From NCBI GenBank assembly GCA_016926395.1, contig JAFGOT010000012.1:1-43595 (forward strand): a stretch of DNA of 43,595 nt, in the 5' to 3' direction. The stretch comes from Candidatus Woesearchaeota archaeon (lineage in GTDB: Archaea; Nanobdellota; Nanobdellia; Woesearchaeales; SKGA01). Every line of letters starts with the position of its first letter. The stretch's first letter is position 1. The position numbers and the translations under genes were made by a program. The notes under the pieces were generated by a model, which worked only from the letters and a program-made list of their open reading frames with translations, ran no database searches and had not been told where the DNA came from. Shown here one piece after another: positions 9,247 through 17,089 of the stretch.

Positions 9247-9353
9247 TAGAACGCCAAAAGAAAACACTAGAGCAACAAAAAAACAAATCCAAAATACCTG
9301 TAAGAAAATTAATCTATCAGGCATTCATTCTAATAATCATAATTACGCCTTTA

Positions 9354-9893
9354 ATGATTTTACCAATAATGGTTAACGGATCAATGAATTATCAAAATAG
9401 GGGGGGAATAGCACAAATAAATCAGGGATACAATAACGACAAAATAACAACAAACGAAGAATTCATTGTAAAAATTAACGATCCATTTGATCAAGGATCC
9501 ATTCAAAGATTATTCACAATAACAGGAGTAAAATTAAATCTACCAAACTACGAAGTTTGTTTTGAACAAAAACAAGAATTAAAAAGTAAAGCCAATGCAA
9601 CCACATTTTCAAGCACAATAACAATAAACAACATCAATCACGAGTTAAATTTAACAGATACATATTGTCAAACAATAAACTCTGAAAAAGGATCATTTGA
9701 AATAAAATCAACTTACGATCTCAACAATGAAAACAACATAATTATTACTGAAAATGAACTATATTATAAACCAGATATTTTTATAGACATTAATTGGAGT
9801 AATTTTTTTACAAATGCAATAGTTTTAATATTAGCGTGGTGGGGTTCTTGGTTAATTGTTATTAACATATTCAAAGAATTAAAAATTAATTAA
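9354..9893 (+). CDS. Membrane protein with extracellular domain; start uncertain
   Basis: 179 residues from the only usual start codon, an ATG at 9354, which falls inside the first hydrophobic helix. The same frame is open upstream to 9168 and encodes a basic stretch and the first half of that helix, so a start at 9354 would truncate it. Architecture: helix, ~120-residue beta-rich polar domain with two cysteines (YEVCFEQ, DTYCQT), then a C-terminal helix (about 155-173). Most likely the continuation of the 8965-9246 frame, through a frameshift or sequence error, or a gene using a rare start codon. Convergent overlap of 4 bp with the next gene. Confidence 0.5.
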   Translation: MILPIMVNGSMNYQNRGGIAQINQGYNNDKITTNEEFIVKINDPFDQGSIQRLFTITGVKLNLPNYEVCFEQKQELKSKANATTFSSTITINNINHELNLTDTYCQTINSEKGSFEIKSTYDLNNENNIIITENELYYKPDIFIDINWSNFFTNAIVLILAWWGSWLIVINIFKELKIN

Positions 9894-10939
9894 TTGCAAA
9901 AACCAAAATAACTAACATGTAATGAATCCAAATATTCAATATTTTCATCTTTAAATACTAATCTTAAGAACTTAAAGGTCTTATCTTCTTCAGAATAAAC
10001 TTTAAAATATTGCAAATAAGATTTATCTAAGGCATCATCAAGTAAATCGATAGAAACATATTCACCATCTTGTTTCAAAATTCCATTAAATGTGAAATTC
10101 ACAGAGGAAATATTCTCAGTAAAAACAAGTGTTTTGTAAATGTTAAACAAAGAATCATCTTGAGTAAGTTCATATGAATAAGAGGTAGAACAATTAGTAG
10201 ACTCATTAAAACCAGTTCCATCAGATGCAAGAAATCCAATAATTAGAATTGCAAAAACAAATATTAAACCAATAAAAGTAATAATAAAATCTTTGATTAT
10301 TGAAGATTTTTTTTTGAATTTAAAACTTCCAAAAACAACTGAATTATATTTTAATTTGAAAGCTGAACTAAATAACAGTATAATCAACATAGTCCACAAG
10401 AAATTTTCAAAAACAGATATAAAACTCAAAGTATGAAAAATAAAATTATTCGATTGGGTGAAAAAATCTAATTTCAAAAAAAGAAATGAAAATCCATATA
10501 ATATTAAGAATAATTCAATATCAACAACATATCTATCAGAAGGGGTATAATTCATCCTTATTGAAATAAAAAATAAATAAATTAAAACCACAGATAAACC
10601 AATTATTCTCGAGATACTGTGACCTGGAAATGAAAGCATAACCTCAAAAAGATAGAAAATTAAAAAACCTGCAAAAAATAATCGAGTTAACTCAACTAAG
10701 AAAGGCAAAATTAATCTTATGAATGATTTGTTAGTTCTTTTAGAGTCTTTCCAATACGATATAAATAAAGATTTATTATGAAGATAAATCATATACCAAC
10801 CAACCATAAAAAGAACAATAAAAATAACATAAATAATTGTCAAATTATTATTATCAGAAAGATAGAATGAAAAAACAGCAACTAATAAAGATAACAAAGC
10901 AGTAATTTTCCAAAAGTCTATTTTAGTATCTAGTTGCAT
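9890..10939 (-). CDS. Polytopic membrane protein, unrecognised
   Basis: 349 residues. About seven hydrophobic segments in the first 245 residues (near 12-28, 33-49, 76-95, 102-120, 140-155, 170-195, 222-243) are followed by a ~105-residue hydrophilic, probably extracellular C-terminal domain with two cysteines (STNCSTSY and the final FCN). No transporter signature seen. It faces the KAP operon head to head, with a shared AT-rich promoter region between, so the two may belong to the same accessory module. Confidence 0.6.
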   Translation of the reverse strand: MQLDTKIDFWKITALLSLLVAVFSFYLSDNNNLTIIYVIFIVLFMVGWYMIYLHNKSLFISYWKDSKRTNKSFIRLILPFLVELTRLFFAGFLIFYLFEVMLSFPGHSISRIIGLSVVLIYLFFISIRMNYTPSDRYVVDIELFLILYGFSFLFLKLDFFTQSNNFIFHTLSFISVFENFLWTMLIILLFSSAFKLKYNSVVFGSFKFKKKSSIIKDFIITFIGLIFVFAILIIGFLASDGTGFNESTNCSTSYSYELTQDDSLFNIYKTLVFTENISSVNFTFNGILKQDGEYVSIDLLDDALDKSYLQYFKVYSEEDKTFKFLRLVFKDENIEYLDSLHVSYFGFCN

Positions 10940-11060
10940 GAATAAAAAATAAAGAGCGCTCTAAATAAATATTTCTAAAAAAAAGCATAAAACACAACAT
11001 TTATCCAATTTATATAAAAAAATATCATTATACGAGTTAAAACACCACTTTAAAAGAGTA

Positions 11061-11073
11061 AAAATATAAATAA
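11061..11073 (+). promoter_or_regulatory. Candidate TATA box for the KAP operon
   Basis: AAAATATAAATAA lies about 28 bp upstream of the ATG at 11097, the spacing expected for an archaeal promoter giving a leaderless or near-leaderless transcript. A second TATA-like stretch lies at 11009-11018. No Shine-Dalgarno precedes the ATG, in agreement with leaderless translation. Confidence 0.4.
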
Positions 11074-11096
11074 CTATTAATTTACGCTAATTGGCA

Positions 11097-12065
11097 ATGA
11101 ACTTAAATATAGATAGACCCATTGAAAGAGAAGAAGAAGACAAATTATATTATAATGAACTATATGCAGGAAAGCTAGAACAAATCATTTCTAAAAACAA
11201 AGATAAATGCATCAAAGTTGGACTATTTGCCAAGTTTGGATCTGGAAAAACAAGTACAATAAATATCCTGTGGCAAAGATTGAAGAACAAAAGAAAAGTA
11301 ACTTTAAAAAAGAAAAATAAACGATTCATCCATGTAAAATCATTATGGGATTATTCTCCCGAAGATATTCTAAAAAAAATTATTGTTTCAGTAGATAAAC
11401 AAGCAAATTTAAAACTCAATTTAAACAAAGAAATAAATTCTGAAACAACATATATAGATGAGAAAGAAAAACGAATCAACTTCTTAACATACATAACGAT
11501 TTCTCTTTTCGCATTAATTGGAATCTCATTAATCGGAAAAAACACTGCAACAATAAATATGAATAAACCTATTAATGATATTGCAACAGTGGCTCTGAGC
11601 CATTCAATGACAATACCAAGTGCAACACTCCAATTATTAATAGGTTTGATTACAACGGGCTTAGCAGTTATGTTTGCAGTTAACTCATTTAAGAAACAAA
11701 CTAGAAGACCTCCTTCTACAAGTTATGATTTTGAAGATTATTGGATACAAATTCTTAAAGCAGCAAATCAAAAAGGAATAAAAGAAATAACATTAGTAGT
11801 AGATGACTTAGATAGATGCAAACCAGAAATAGTAAATGGGATATTTGGAAAGCTAAATGCAATCGTTGAGCAAACGGAAGAAAGATCCAAAATAAGTATG
11901 AACTTAATAATTCCATTTTCACTAGCAGATTATTTATTAATCGATGGAGATAAAGAAATCGAACGACTAAAATTCAATTATAAAAAATTCTTTGATATAA
12001 TAATAGACATGCCAGAACTAGGACCATTAGAACTTCAGAGGTTAGATGAACATGAAAATAAGTGA
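11097..12065 (+). CDS. KAP-family P-loop NTPase with two membrane helices
   Basis: 322 residues from the ATG (a TTG six bases earlier is also in frame). Walker A is AKFGSGKT at ~45-52 and Walker B is LVVDDLDRC at ~233-241. Two transmembrane helices (~128-147 and ~176-197) sit between them, the hallmark insertion of KAP NTPases, which tether the ATPase to the membrane. The family includes PifA of the F plasmid, a phage-exclusion protein, and eukaryotic Kidins220. The frame ends soon after the Walker B half, while the helical NPR motif that normally ends a KAP domain is found in the next gene, which overlaps by 20 bp. The two proteins probably work as one split NTPase. A defence role is inferred only. 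Confidence 0.85.
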   Translation: MNLNIDRPIEREEEDKLYYNELYAGKLEQIISKNKDKCIKVGLFAKFGSGKTSTINILWQRLKNKRKVTLKKKNKRFIHVKSLWDYSPEDILKKIIVSVDKQANLKLNLNKEINSETTYIDEKEKRINFLTYITISLFALIGISLIGKNTATINMNKPINDIATVALSHSMTIPSATLQLLIGLITTGLAVMFAVNSFKKQTRRPPSTSYDFEDYWIQILKAANQKGIKEITLVVDDLDRCKPEIVNGIFGKLNAIVEQTEERSKISMNLIIPFSLADYLLIDGDKEIERLKFNYKKFFDIIIDMPELGPLELQRLDEHENK

Positions 12066-14079
12066 AGAAAAACTAACCCAAAGTATTTCTAAGTACGGCA
12101 CAATAATAAAAAATCCTCGAAACTGGAGAATGTATCGAAATTTTGTATCCACTCAAGCAGACATAAAAATAAAACAACATGAATTAATGAAAAAACGAAT
12201 ACCTCAAATATACAACATAACAAATCCTGAAGATAAAATTTGTTTTTGTACATATATACTATTTCAATTTCCAGAATTAGCAGAAAAAATCAGAAAATTT
12301 CCTCAATATCAAAAGCAAATAAGGGAAATAGCAGAGCATCTTAAAGATTCAAACGACAACAAATTTGACCCTAATAACAAGATAGTTACACGAAACATGA
12401 ACTCACTCTTCAAATCTATTGAAACACCATATTTTGAAAATTCAAATGAAGCAAATATTCCAGAATATTACAAGAAAAAGCCTTCTGAAGAAGAATTTCT
12501 AAGTTTTATTGAACAAACCTACATGGACGTGCCAACAGGTCTTGAATGGGATTTTTTTATGCTGAATAATATATTAACAACAACTAACATGCTTTTAATA
12601 CAACAAACATATAGCAACAACAGAGATTCAAACATTGACAAAACACTAAAAATATTAAATAACAATTGGAATCATTACTTTCAATCAGTTGATGAATATA
12701 TGAAGTACATTCTTATTTCAGGTTTTGATTTGTATAATTTTATCAAAATATTTGTAGAGTGTAATCAAGACATCGAGAATCCAGAAATAATTTCTAAATA
12801 CCAAAAAGAAGCATTAACACTACTAGTTAAATGGATTCAAAATGAGCGGTTTCTTAATATCTTTGTTGAACAAATAATGTTTAAAATGTACATGGCAACA
12901 GATTTAGGCGAATTTGCAAGATCTGATGCTAAAATCCTAGAAAAAAATCGCTGGAATATAGCAAAGGAAGAAAAATTCTACGAACTATTTAACCAAATAA
13001 TTCAAAAGAATTGGAGAATAATGCAATCCAATCAAGACGATAATAAATTATATTCATTATTAATAAGTACATGTAGATACAACAATACTTTGCTAAAATT
13101 ATTTCACATCCCCACAGCAGTTAAAGAATATATGGATGATAGAAAAATCAATAAAGCACTATGGAGTGTGGGACCCCTAGGACAATTTTCTAATGAAGAC
13201 CAAAAGAACATATCTCAATTTCCAGCACTAACAGTTGAATTAAAGTATCGACTAAGTTTAATGAAAGAAAAAGAATCCGAATATCAATTTCCAGATCAAT
13301 TAAGTAAAGTTCGAATAGAAAAAAAACTAATTCAAGTTTATGACATTATTAACACCAACAACCCACCTGTATACATAAGAAGACAAATAATTGGAGAGTT
13401 AATACGAAAAGCAGAACAAGTATTAAGAGATCAAAAAAACAAAAATTACATCAATCCAGTTCTTGAAGGTTTAGAATCGATTGCATTAATGATTATGTAC
13501 CTAGAAAACCAAGAAACACAAAGAAACTCAAAAAACGAAAATACAGACGAATTTATTTTACAAGAAATACAATTTCCAAGAATAGTAATCGAACTTATCA
13601 GAAGCCAAACAGAACCAATAAATAAAATCGAACTAAAAAATAAAATATCGCAAACAATATTTTTAGATAAAACACAAGATCAAATGATAAAAGACTTAAT
13701 TCAATACAAAGAAAAATTACGTCCAAAAGAAAAAGAAAGCAAACGCAATACGCCTAACAAAAAAGAAACCATAAAACGAGCGGTGAAATATTTATTTGAA
13801 AATGTAGACTACGATGAACAATCGAATGGACAAATAGGGACAGGTCATTTCAAAACAAACGCAACTCAACTATTCTATGAAGAAATAACAACAGAAAAAC
13901 AACTAAAAACAGCAGAAAGAAAATATAAGAAAATATTCAAACAAAACAAAGATAAAATATTAACAATGATCATTATAATTGGAAATGAGTTCGGAGAACA
14001 ATTTGTTGAAAAAACTATTTCAATGAGAGAAGCCGCGACTGAAAGAGTTGCATTTATTGATGAATCGGAATTCAGTTAA
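12046..14079 (+). CDS. Large helical partner of the KAP NTPase
   Basis: 677 residues, almost entirely predicted alpha-helical, with no known catalytic motif. Residues 23-33 (NPRNWRMYRNF) match the conserved end of KAP NTPase domains (NPR...R..N), so the C-terminal part of that domain appears to have been moved to this polypeptide. The gene overlaps the KAP frame by 20 bp. Two ATGs (12046 and 12052) are usable, with an AGAGG at 12037-12041 as ribosome binding site. It may be the sensor or effector arm. Extreme AT bias and K/N/I/Q-rich composition set it apart from the housekeeping genes. Confidence 0.75.
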   Translation: MNMKISEEKLTQSISKYGTIIKNPRNWRMYRNFVSTQADIKIKQHELMKKRIPQIYNITNPEDKICFCTYILFQFPELAEKIRKFPQYQKQIREIAEHLKDSNDNKFDPNNKIVTRNMNSLFKSIETPYFENSNEANIPEYYKKKPSEEEFLSFIEQTYMDVPTGLEWDFFMLNNILTTTNMLLIQQTYSNNRDSNIDKTLKILNNNWNHYFQSVDEYMKYILISGFDLYNFIKIFVECNQDIENPEIISKYQKEALTLLVKWIQNERFLNIFVEQIMFKMYMATDLGEFARSDAKILEKNRWNIAKEEKFYELFNQIIQKNWRIMQSNQDDNKLYSLLISTCRYNNTLLKLFHIPTAVKEYMDDRKINKALWSVGPLGQFSNEDQKNISQFPALTVELKYRLSLMKEKESEYQFPDQLSKVRIEKKLIQVYDIINTNNPPVYIRRQIIGELIRKAEQVLRDQKNKNYINPVLEGLESIALMIMYLENQETQRNSKNENTDEFILQEIQFPRIVIELIRSQTEPINKIELKNKISQTIFLDKTQDQMIKDLIQYKEKLRPKEKESKRNTPNKKETIKRAVKYLFENVDYDEQSNGQIGTGHFKTNATQLFYEEITTEKQLKTAERKYKKIFKQNKDKILTMIIIIGNEFGEQFVEKTISMREAATERVAFIDESEFS

Positions 14080-14234
14080 GAGTAATGTTGAACTTAAATT
14101 TAATAAATTATCAATGGACAATTTTCCAACCTTACAAGTAACAATTACTGAAAAAAACAGTCTTTTCATTCATCGTCAAACATCTATTTAATTAATAAGT
14201 ATAAGTCTAAATGAACTTTTATTTATATTTAACC

Positions 14235-14264
14235 GGCAAATCTGCCTAATTAGGAAAATTTGCC
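14235..14264. promoter_or_regulatory. 30-bp interrupted dyad
   Basis: GGCAAAT and ATTTGCC flank a perfect 10-bp palindrome CCTAATTAGG with three unpaired bases on each side, all sharing one centre. It lies in the 320-bp non-coding gap after the KAP partner gene, 136 bp upstream of the small zinc-finger gene. It could be an operator for a dimeric regulator or an RNA hairpin. Confidence 0.55.
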
Positions 14265-14269
14265 TATGT

Positions 14270-14286
14270 TTCTCCAAGTTGGAGAA
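14270..14286. promoter_or_regulatory. 17-bp palindrome
   Basis: TTCTCCAA-G-TTGGAGAA is a perfect 8-bp dyad around one central base, 6 bp after the larger dyad. The closely spaced pair suggests a protein-binding site. The remainder of 14080-14400 is AT-rich with no coding signal seen. Confidence 0.5.
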
Positions 14287-14399
14287 TTTTATTAAAATAT
14301 AGTCTATAGACAATAATTTAGAGGGGAAATAGAGTTATAACTAAATCACAATAGAATATAAAGGTAGGTTGGATAAAAAAACAACTCGGAGATGAATAA

Positions 14400-14576
14400 A
14401 TGACTATCGAAATAATTAACAAAATATGTTATTTCTGTGACCGAACGGGACAAGAATATAACAAAGAAGAATGCGATAATACTATTAAAATAGATAACAA
14501 TGAATTAACTTTGTGCAATAAATGTTATTTAAGATATAAAGAAGGAAAATTACCTTTAACATATACAAAAATTTAA
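14400..14576 (+). CDS. Small zinc-finger protein (58 aa)
   Basis: A 58-residue frame with two CxxC knuckles (CYFC near residues 10-13 and CNKC near 42-45), the spacing of a small treble-clef or zinc-ribbon domain. A GGAG sits 8 bp before the ATG, a good ribosome binding site. It lies just outside the left end of the integrated element, downstream of the two palindromes. Such mini zinc proteins often bind nucleic acid or act as regulators; nothing more specific can be said. Confidence 0.65.
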   Translation: MTIEIINKICYFCDRTGQEYNKEECDNTIKIDNNELTLCNKCYLRYKEGKLPLTYTKI

Positions 14577-14586
14577 TTTATTCAAG

Positions 14587-14602
14587 TAGGAGATTCGAAC
14601 CT
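14587..14602 (-). other. tRNA T-arm-like fragment
   Basis: On the minus strand the bases read AAGGTTCGAATCTCCT, which contains the tRNA box B consensus GGTTCGAATC. The T-stem does not pair well and no acceptor, D or anticodon arms are present, so this is not a functional tRNA. It lies 9 bp outside the left attachment core and may be the scar of an earlier integration into a tRNA gene. Confidence 0.4.
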
Positions 14603-14809
14603 TTAAAGAAATGGTGACCCCAGGAGGGCCGGATTATTGACATCACGTCGAGGATGAACCTCTGAAATCCCAAAAAGAGCCACTTTCAACAGCTGATTGA
14701 TTGTCTTGGATATGTTCACACCTTGTTTTTTGAGGTTTTCGTGGGCCTCATAATCAAGATTAATATGTATCCTCACAGCTTTGTTTTTACTGTTCTTTTT
14801 TGGTCTCAT
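14603..14809 (-). CDS. Integrase N-terminal fragment (IntN), split by integration
   Basis: A 68-codon frame; the first 61 residues form a basic start and a ribbon-helix-helix-like segment (VRIHINLDYEAHENL...ISKTINQLLKVAL). Codons 62-66 (LLGSP) lie in the 17-bp attachment core, and only two more codons precede the stop outside the element. The right-hand integrase fragment reads the same core in the same frame as LLGSP, so joining the element ends gives one continuous ~365-residue tyrosine recombinase. The ATG follows the stop of the 99-aa gene upstream almost directly, so both form an operon. Read alone it could be taken for a CopG-type regulator. Confidence 0.85.
   Translation of the reverse strand: MRPKKNSKNKAVRIHINLDYEAHENLKKQGVNISKTINQLLKVALFGISEVHPRRDVNNPALLGSPFL
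14611..14627. repeat. Left attachment core (direct repeat copy 1)
   Basis: 17 bp, ATGGTGACCCCAGGAGG, identical to 21981-21997, where it forms the 3' end of the tRNA-Arg gene. The 7370-bp offset defines the integrated element. Identity stops sharply on both sides. Confidence 0.9.
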
Positions 14810-14810
14810 T

Positions 14811-15110
14811 TTAATTATTAAGATGCTTTTCTAGTTCATCTACAAACTTATCAATGCATTTTCTAGCACCACCACCCCAAATATCATCTGAGGAAGCAGT
14901 AATATTTATGTCTGTTCCAGAATCATTAGGTCGTAAATCAATCCTAACTGGAACTCTTTGTAAACCGTATTTTGTTTTAAACTTCAAAGATTTTAAAGTT
15001 TTATTTGACTCAACATCTTTACCGATTGATTCAGCAACAGCAACAACTATATCAAAAACATTTGATAATTTTAAGTCAACAAATATACTTCGTTTAGATT
15101 CTCCAACCAT
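14811..15110 (-). CDS. Hypothetical 99-aa element protein
   Basis: 99 residues from the ATG at 15110; an AGGTG six bases upstream supports this start over the in-frame GTG at 15119. Alternating strands and a final amphipathic helix (KCIDKFVDELEKHL) suggest a small alpha/beta fold. The central beta region (VPVRIDLRPNDSGTDINITASS) resembles a START-like or lipid-binding sheet, but this is weak. It directly precedes the integrase N-terminal half and would be co-transcribed with full-length integrase in the excised circle, so a role as recombination accessory factor is possible. Confidence 0.6.
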   Translation of the reverse strand: MVGESKRSIFVDLKLSNVFDIVVAVAESIGKDVESNKTLKSLKFKTKYGLQRVPVRIDLRPNDSGTDINITASSDDIWGGGARKCIDKFVDELEKHLNN

Positions 15111-15146
15111 AAAAAACACCTAATTAGAAAAATAAAAAATAAAAAT

Positions 15147-16217
15147 CTATCTTAAAGTGATAGACGTTGAAGCAGTTGCTATAACTTTTGTTGAAACTCC
15201 TCGTTTAAGATTAACTTTCAAAGTATAACTTCCAGGAGGCAATGAATCCATACTATCATAACCAACATACGTTTCTTTGTAAACACCATCATAACCCACA
15301 GGAATTTCATCAAAGTCATAAGCATAAGTATCAATGTCTCTGCTTTTCACGGAATCCAATTTCATGATATAAAAATCAAAAGTAGGATTACTAAGAGGAA
15401 TTTCTCCAACATTCTTTATGCCAACTTTAACATAATCTAGGAAACATTCATCACTATAGCTATAACAAGTAGGATTATAATCAACAACACTCAATTCTAT
15501 TTCATGCTCCTTGTTTGCTAACTCTAATAATTCTTCCTCTTCTTTGATTTGTGATTTTAATACATCTCTTCGTTCAAAAATATCATAATCAAACAAATCA
15601 TTTATTTCGTCAAGCTGAGCATCATCAAAAGCATTTAGTCTTTCAAGTTCTGCTTTATCAAGTTCGATGATTTGGGAAAAAAGTTGTTTGTATTTGGTTT
15701 CATCAGATTCTTTATTCATCTGTTCCATCAAGTCTCCTCGATTAACATTCCATTCTCTTCGTTCATATCTATAATTTACAAATGCTTCTAGAAGAGCAGT
15801 ATCATAAGCTTCAGATAATTTAGCAACACTTCGGTTCATTTGATTAATTTTTGTTAAAATAGTATCAAAATTAATTAGGTCTCCCTCTTTGCTGTATTCC
15901 CAACTTTCTTCTTCCCAGTAACCCATAAACTTTTCAAACTCATCAGTTTCTTCAAGTTTAGCTTTAGCACAAGCATTAACTACTTTATCGCCTTGGTTTA
16001 GTTCCTTACATGAGGAGAATGCAGGACATTCAATATCCAAACAACAATTATCAGATGTTTCTCCAGTTTCAATAATTCCATTACCACATATTGCTTTTGC
16101 ACTAGATTTAGAAGACAAACCAGAATCTGTAGAATCACTCGTATCACTAATTGAACAAGCAGTGAACAAGAACATCACAGTCACTAAAATAGCCAAAATC
16201 ATCAATCTAAATTTCAT
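15147..16217 (-). CDS. Element-encoded surface lipoprotein
   Basis: 356 residues. Signal peptide with lipobox (FTAC, Cys21), a Ser-rich linker, a Cys module of the CGNGIIETGE...CCLDIEC type common in surface proteins of small-genome archaea (about residues 44-65), a long charged helical/coiled-coil middle (about 88-235), and a C-terminal CARDB-like beta domain (about 245-355) that ends in a beta strand typical of such repeats. An AGGTGATTTATT leader precedes the ATG. As cargo of a mobile element it may alter the cell surface, for example in exclusion of related elements or in attachment; this is inference. Confidence 0.75.
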   Translation of the reverse strand: MKFRLMILAILVTVMFLFTACSISDTSDSTDSGLSSKSSAKAICGNGIIETGETSDNCCLDIECPAFSSCKELNQGDKVVNACAKAKLEETDEFEKFMGYWEEESWEYSKEGDLINFDTILTKINQMNRSVAKLSEAYDTALLEAFVNYRYERREWNVNRGDLMEQMNKESDETKYKQLFSQIIELDKAELERLNAFDDAQLDEINDLFDYDIFERRDVLKSQIKEEEELLELANKEHEIELSVVDYNPTCYSYSDECFLDYVKVGIKNVGEIPLSNPTFDFYIMKLDSVKSRDIDTYAYDFDEIPVGYDGVYKETYVGYDSMDSLPPGSYTLKVNLKRGVSTKVIATASTSITLR

Positions 16218-16286
16218 AATAAATCACCTATTTGGTTAATAGATTGTTAATATTTGGTTATATATTTAAAAGTTACTATTTCAAGT

Positions 16287-16583
16287 ATGAACACATATGC
16301 AGGAAGAAACATACCTCAACTAAATACTCAAATAGAGCTTATTTCATGGCTAAAACGTGGAAAGTATAGGCGGGATGTTTTTGAACAAGTTAAAGACAAA
16401 ACAACACCTGCAGAAATTGTTGCAAGATTATCCAAACAAAGAAAATCAAGTAGTGACTACGTGCAAGTTTCTAGAGCTTTGAGAGAATTAGAATTACAAG
16501 GACTAATTAAATGTTTAAACCCGAAAGAAAAAACTGGAGGACTATATGAGAAAACATCCAAAGGAACTAAAATAATTATTTGA
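16287..16583 (+). CDS. Winged-helix transcriptional regulator
   Basis: 98 residues from the ATG at 16287 (an upstream TTG at 16254 is less likely). The core is a classic archaeal winged helix: helix (AEIVARLSKQ), recognition helix (YVQVSRALRELELQGLIKCL) and wing (KTGGLYEKTSKGTKII). This family is frequent as repressors of archaeal plasmids and proviruses. It is divergent from the lipoprotein gene, with a short shared promoter region, so probably controls both directions. Confidence 0.82.
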   Translation: MNTYAGRNIPQLNTQIELISWLKRGKYRRDVFEQVKDKTTPAEIVARLSKQRKSSSDYVQVSRALRELELQGLIKCLNPKEKTGGLYEKTSKGTKIII

Positions 16584-16816
16584 GTTTCATAACACATCAC
16601 TTCTTTGTGAATTATGATTTCTATATAATCAAATTTTCAAAAACCGTGGAAAATAAGTTAACAAATAAAAAGAACTTTCTTCAAAAAACCGAAGGGAGGT
16701 AGTGCTTTTTCCTCACACTATTATTTGCATAAAACCGAGTAGGCTCACATTTTTGAGATTCAATTTTTTGAACGGAACAACAAAAGATTTATAATATATA
16801 TAAAATAAATTAAATC
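16584..16816. other. Non-coding region of the element with spaced AAAACCG repeats
   Basis: This 233-bp gap has no coding frame. Right after the regulator's stop is an imperfect inverted repeat (CATAACAC...GTGAATTATG, ~16589-16615) that may end its transcript. Three AAAACCG words occur at ~16640-16646, 16685-16691 and 16731-16737, spaced 45 and 46 bp. TTTATAATATATATAAAA (~16789-16806) is a strong TATA candidate for the next gene. It is the best place in the element for a replication origin, but this is not demonstrated. Confidence 0.4.
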
Positions 16817-17089
16817 ATGGTTAAACAAACTATGAAATCTGAAAATTTAATCTATATTTTTAGATTACTAGGTATGTTAATCATCACAGTAATTATGAGA
16901 TGTTTGTTCAGCAAAACCAACCAAGAATTTTATGATTACATATCCTATGTGTTTTCAATAGGGATATTATTATTAATATTATTACCAAATCTTCATGAGT
17001 TTAAATTTTGGGGAATTAGTGCAAAAGGAAATAATCAACAAATAGACGACACAACTAAAATAATATTGGTGAACGAAAATGGCAAATAA
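16817..17089 (+). CDS. Small two-helix membrane protein of the element
   Basis: 90 residues with two hydrophobic helices (about 12-30 and 39-60) joined by a short polar loop containing the sequence SKTNQEFYDY, then a polar tail. The 3' end overlaps the next gene by 11 bp, so the two are translationally coupled. A tandem of small membrane protein plus LamG-like protein suggests a surface or envelope role, but no family is recognised. Confidence 0.55.
   Translation: MVKQTMKSENLIYIFRLLGMLIITVIMRCLFSKTNQEFYDYISYVFSIGILLLILLPNLHEFKFWGISAKGNNQQIDDTTKIILVNENGK

Noticed and set aside
12040-12070. KAP/partner overlap as a sequencing frameshift
   Set aside because: The overlap contains a proper start codon with an AGAGG box and a proper stop, as in other coupled pairs in the window; left as a question in the findings.
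14587-14611. A second complete tRNA gene
   Set aside because: Only a T-loop-like box is present; acceptor, D and anticodon arms are missing and the T-stem does not pair.
14603-14809. Free-standing CopG-type ribbon-helix-helix regulator
   Set aside because: The frame runs through the attachment core in the same phase as the integrase remainder and keeps only two codons beyond it, so it is better explained as IntN.
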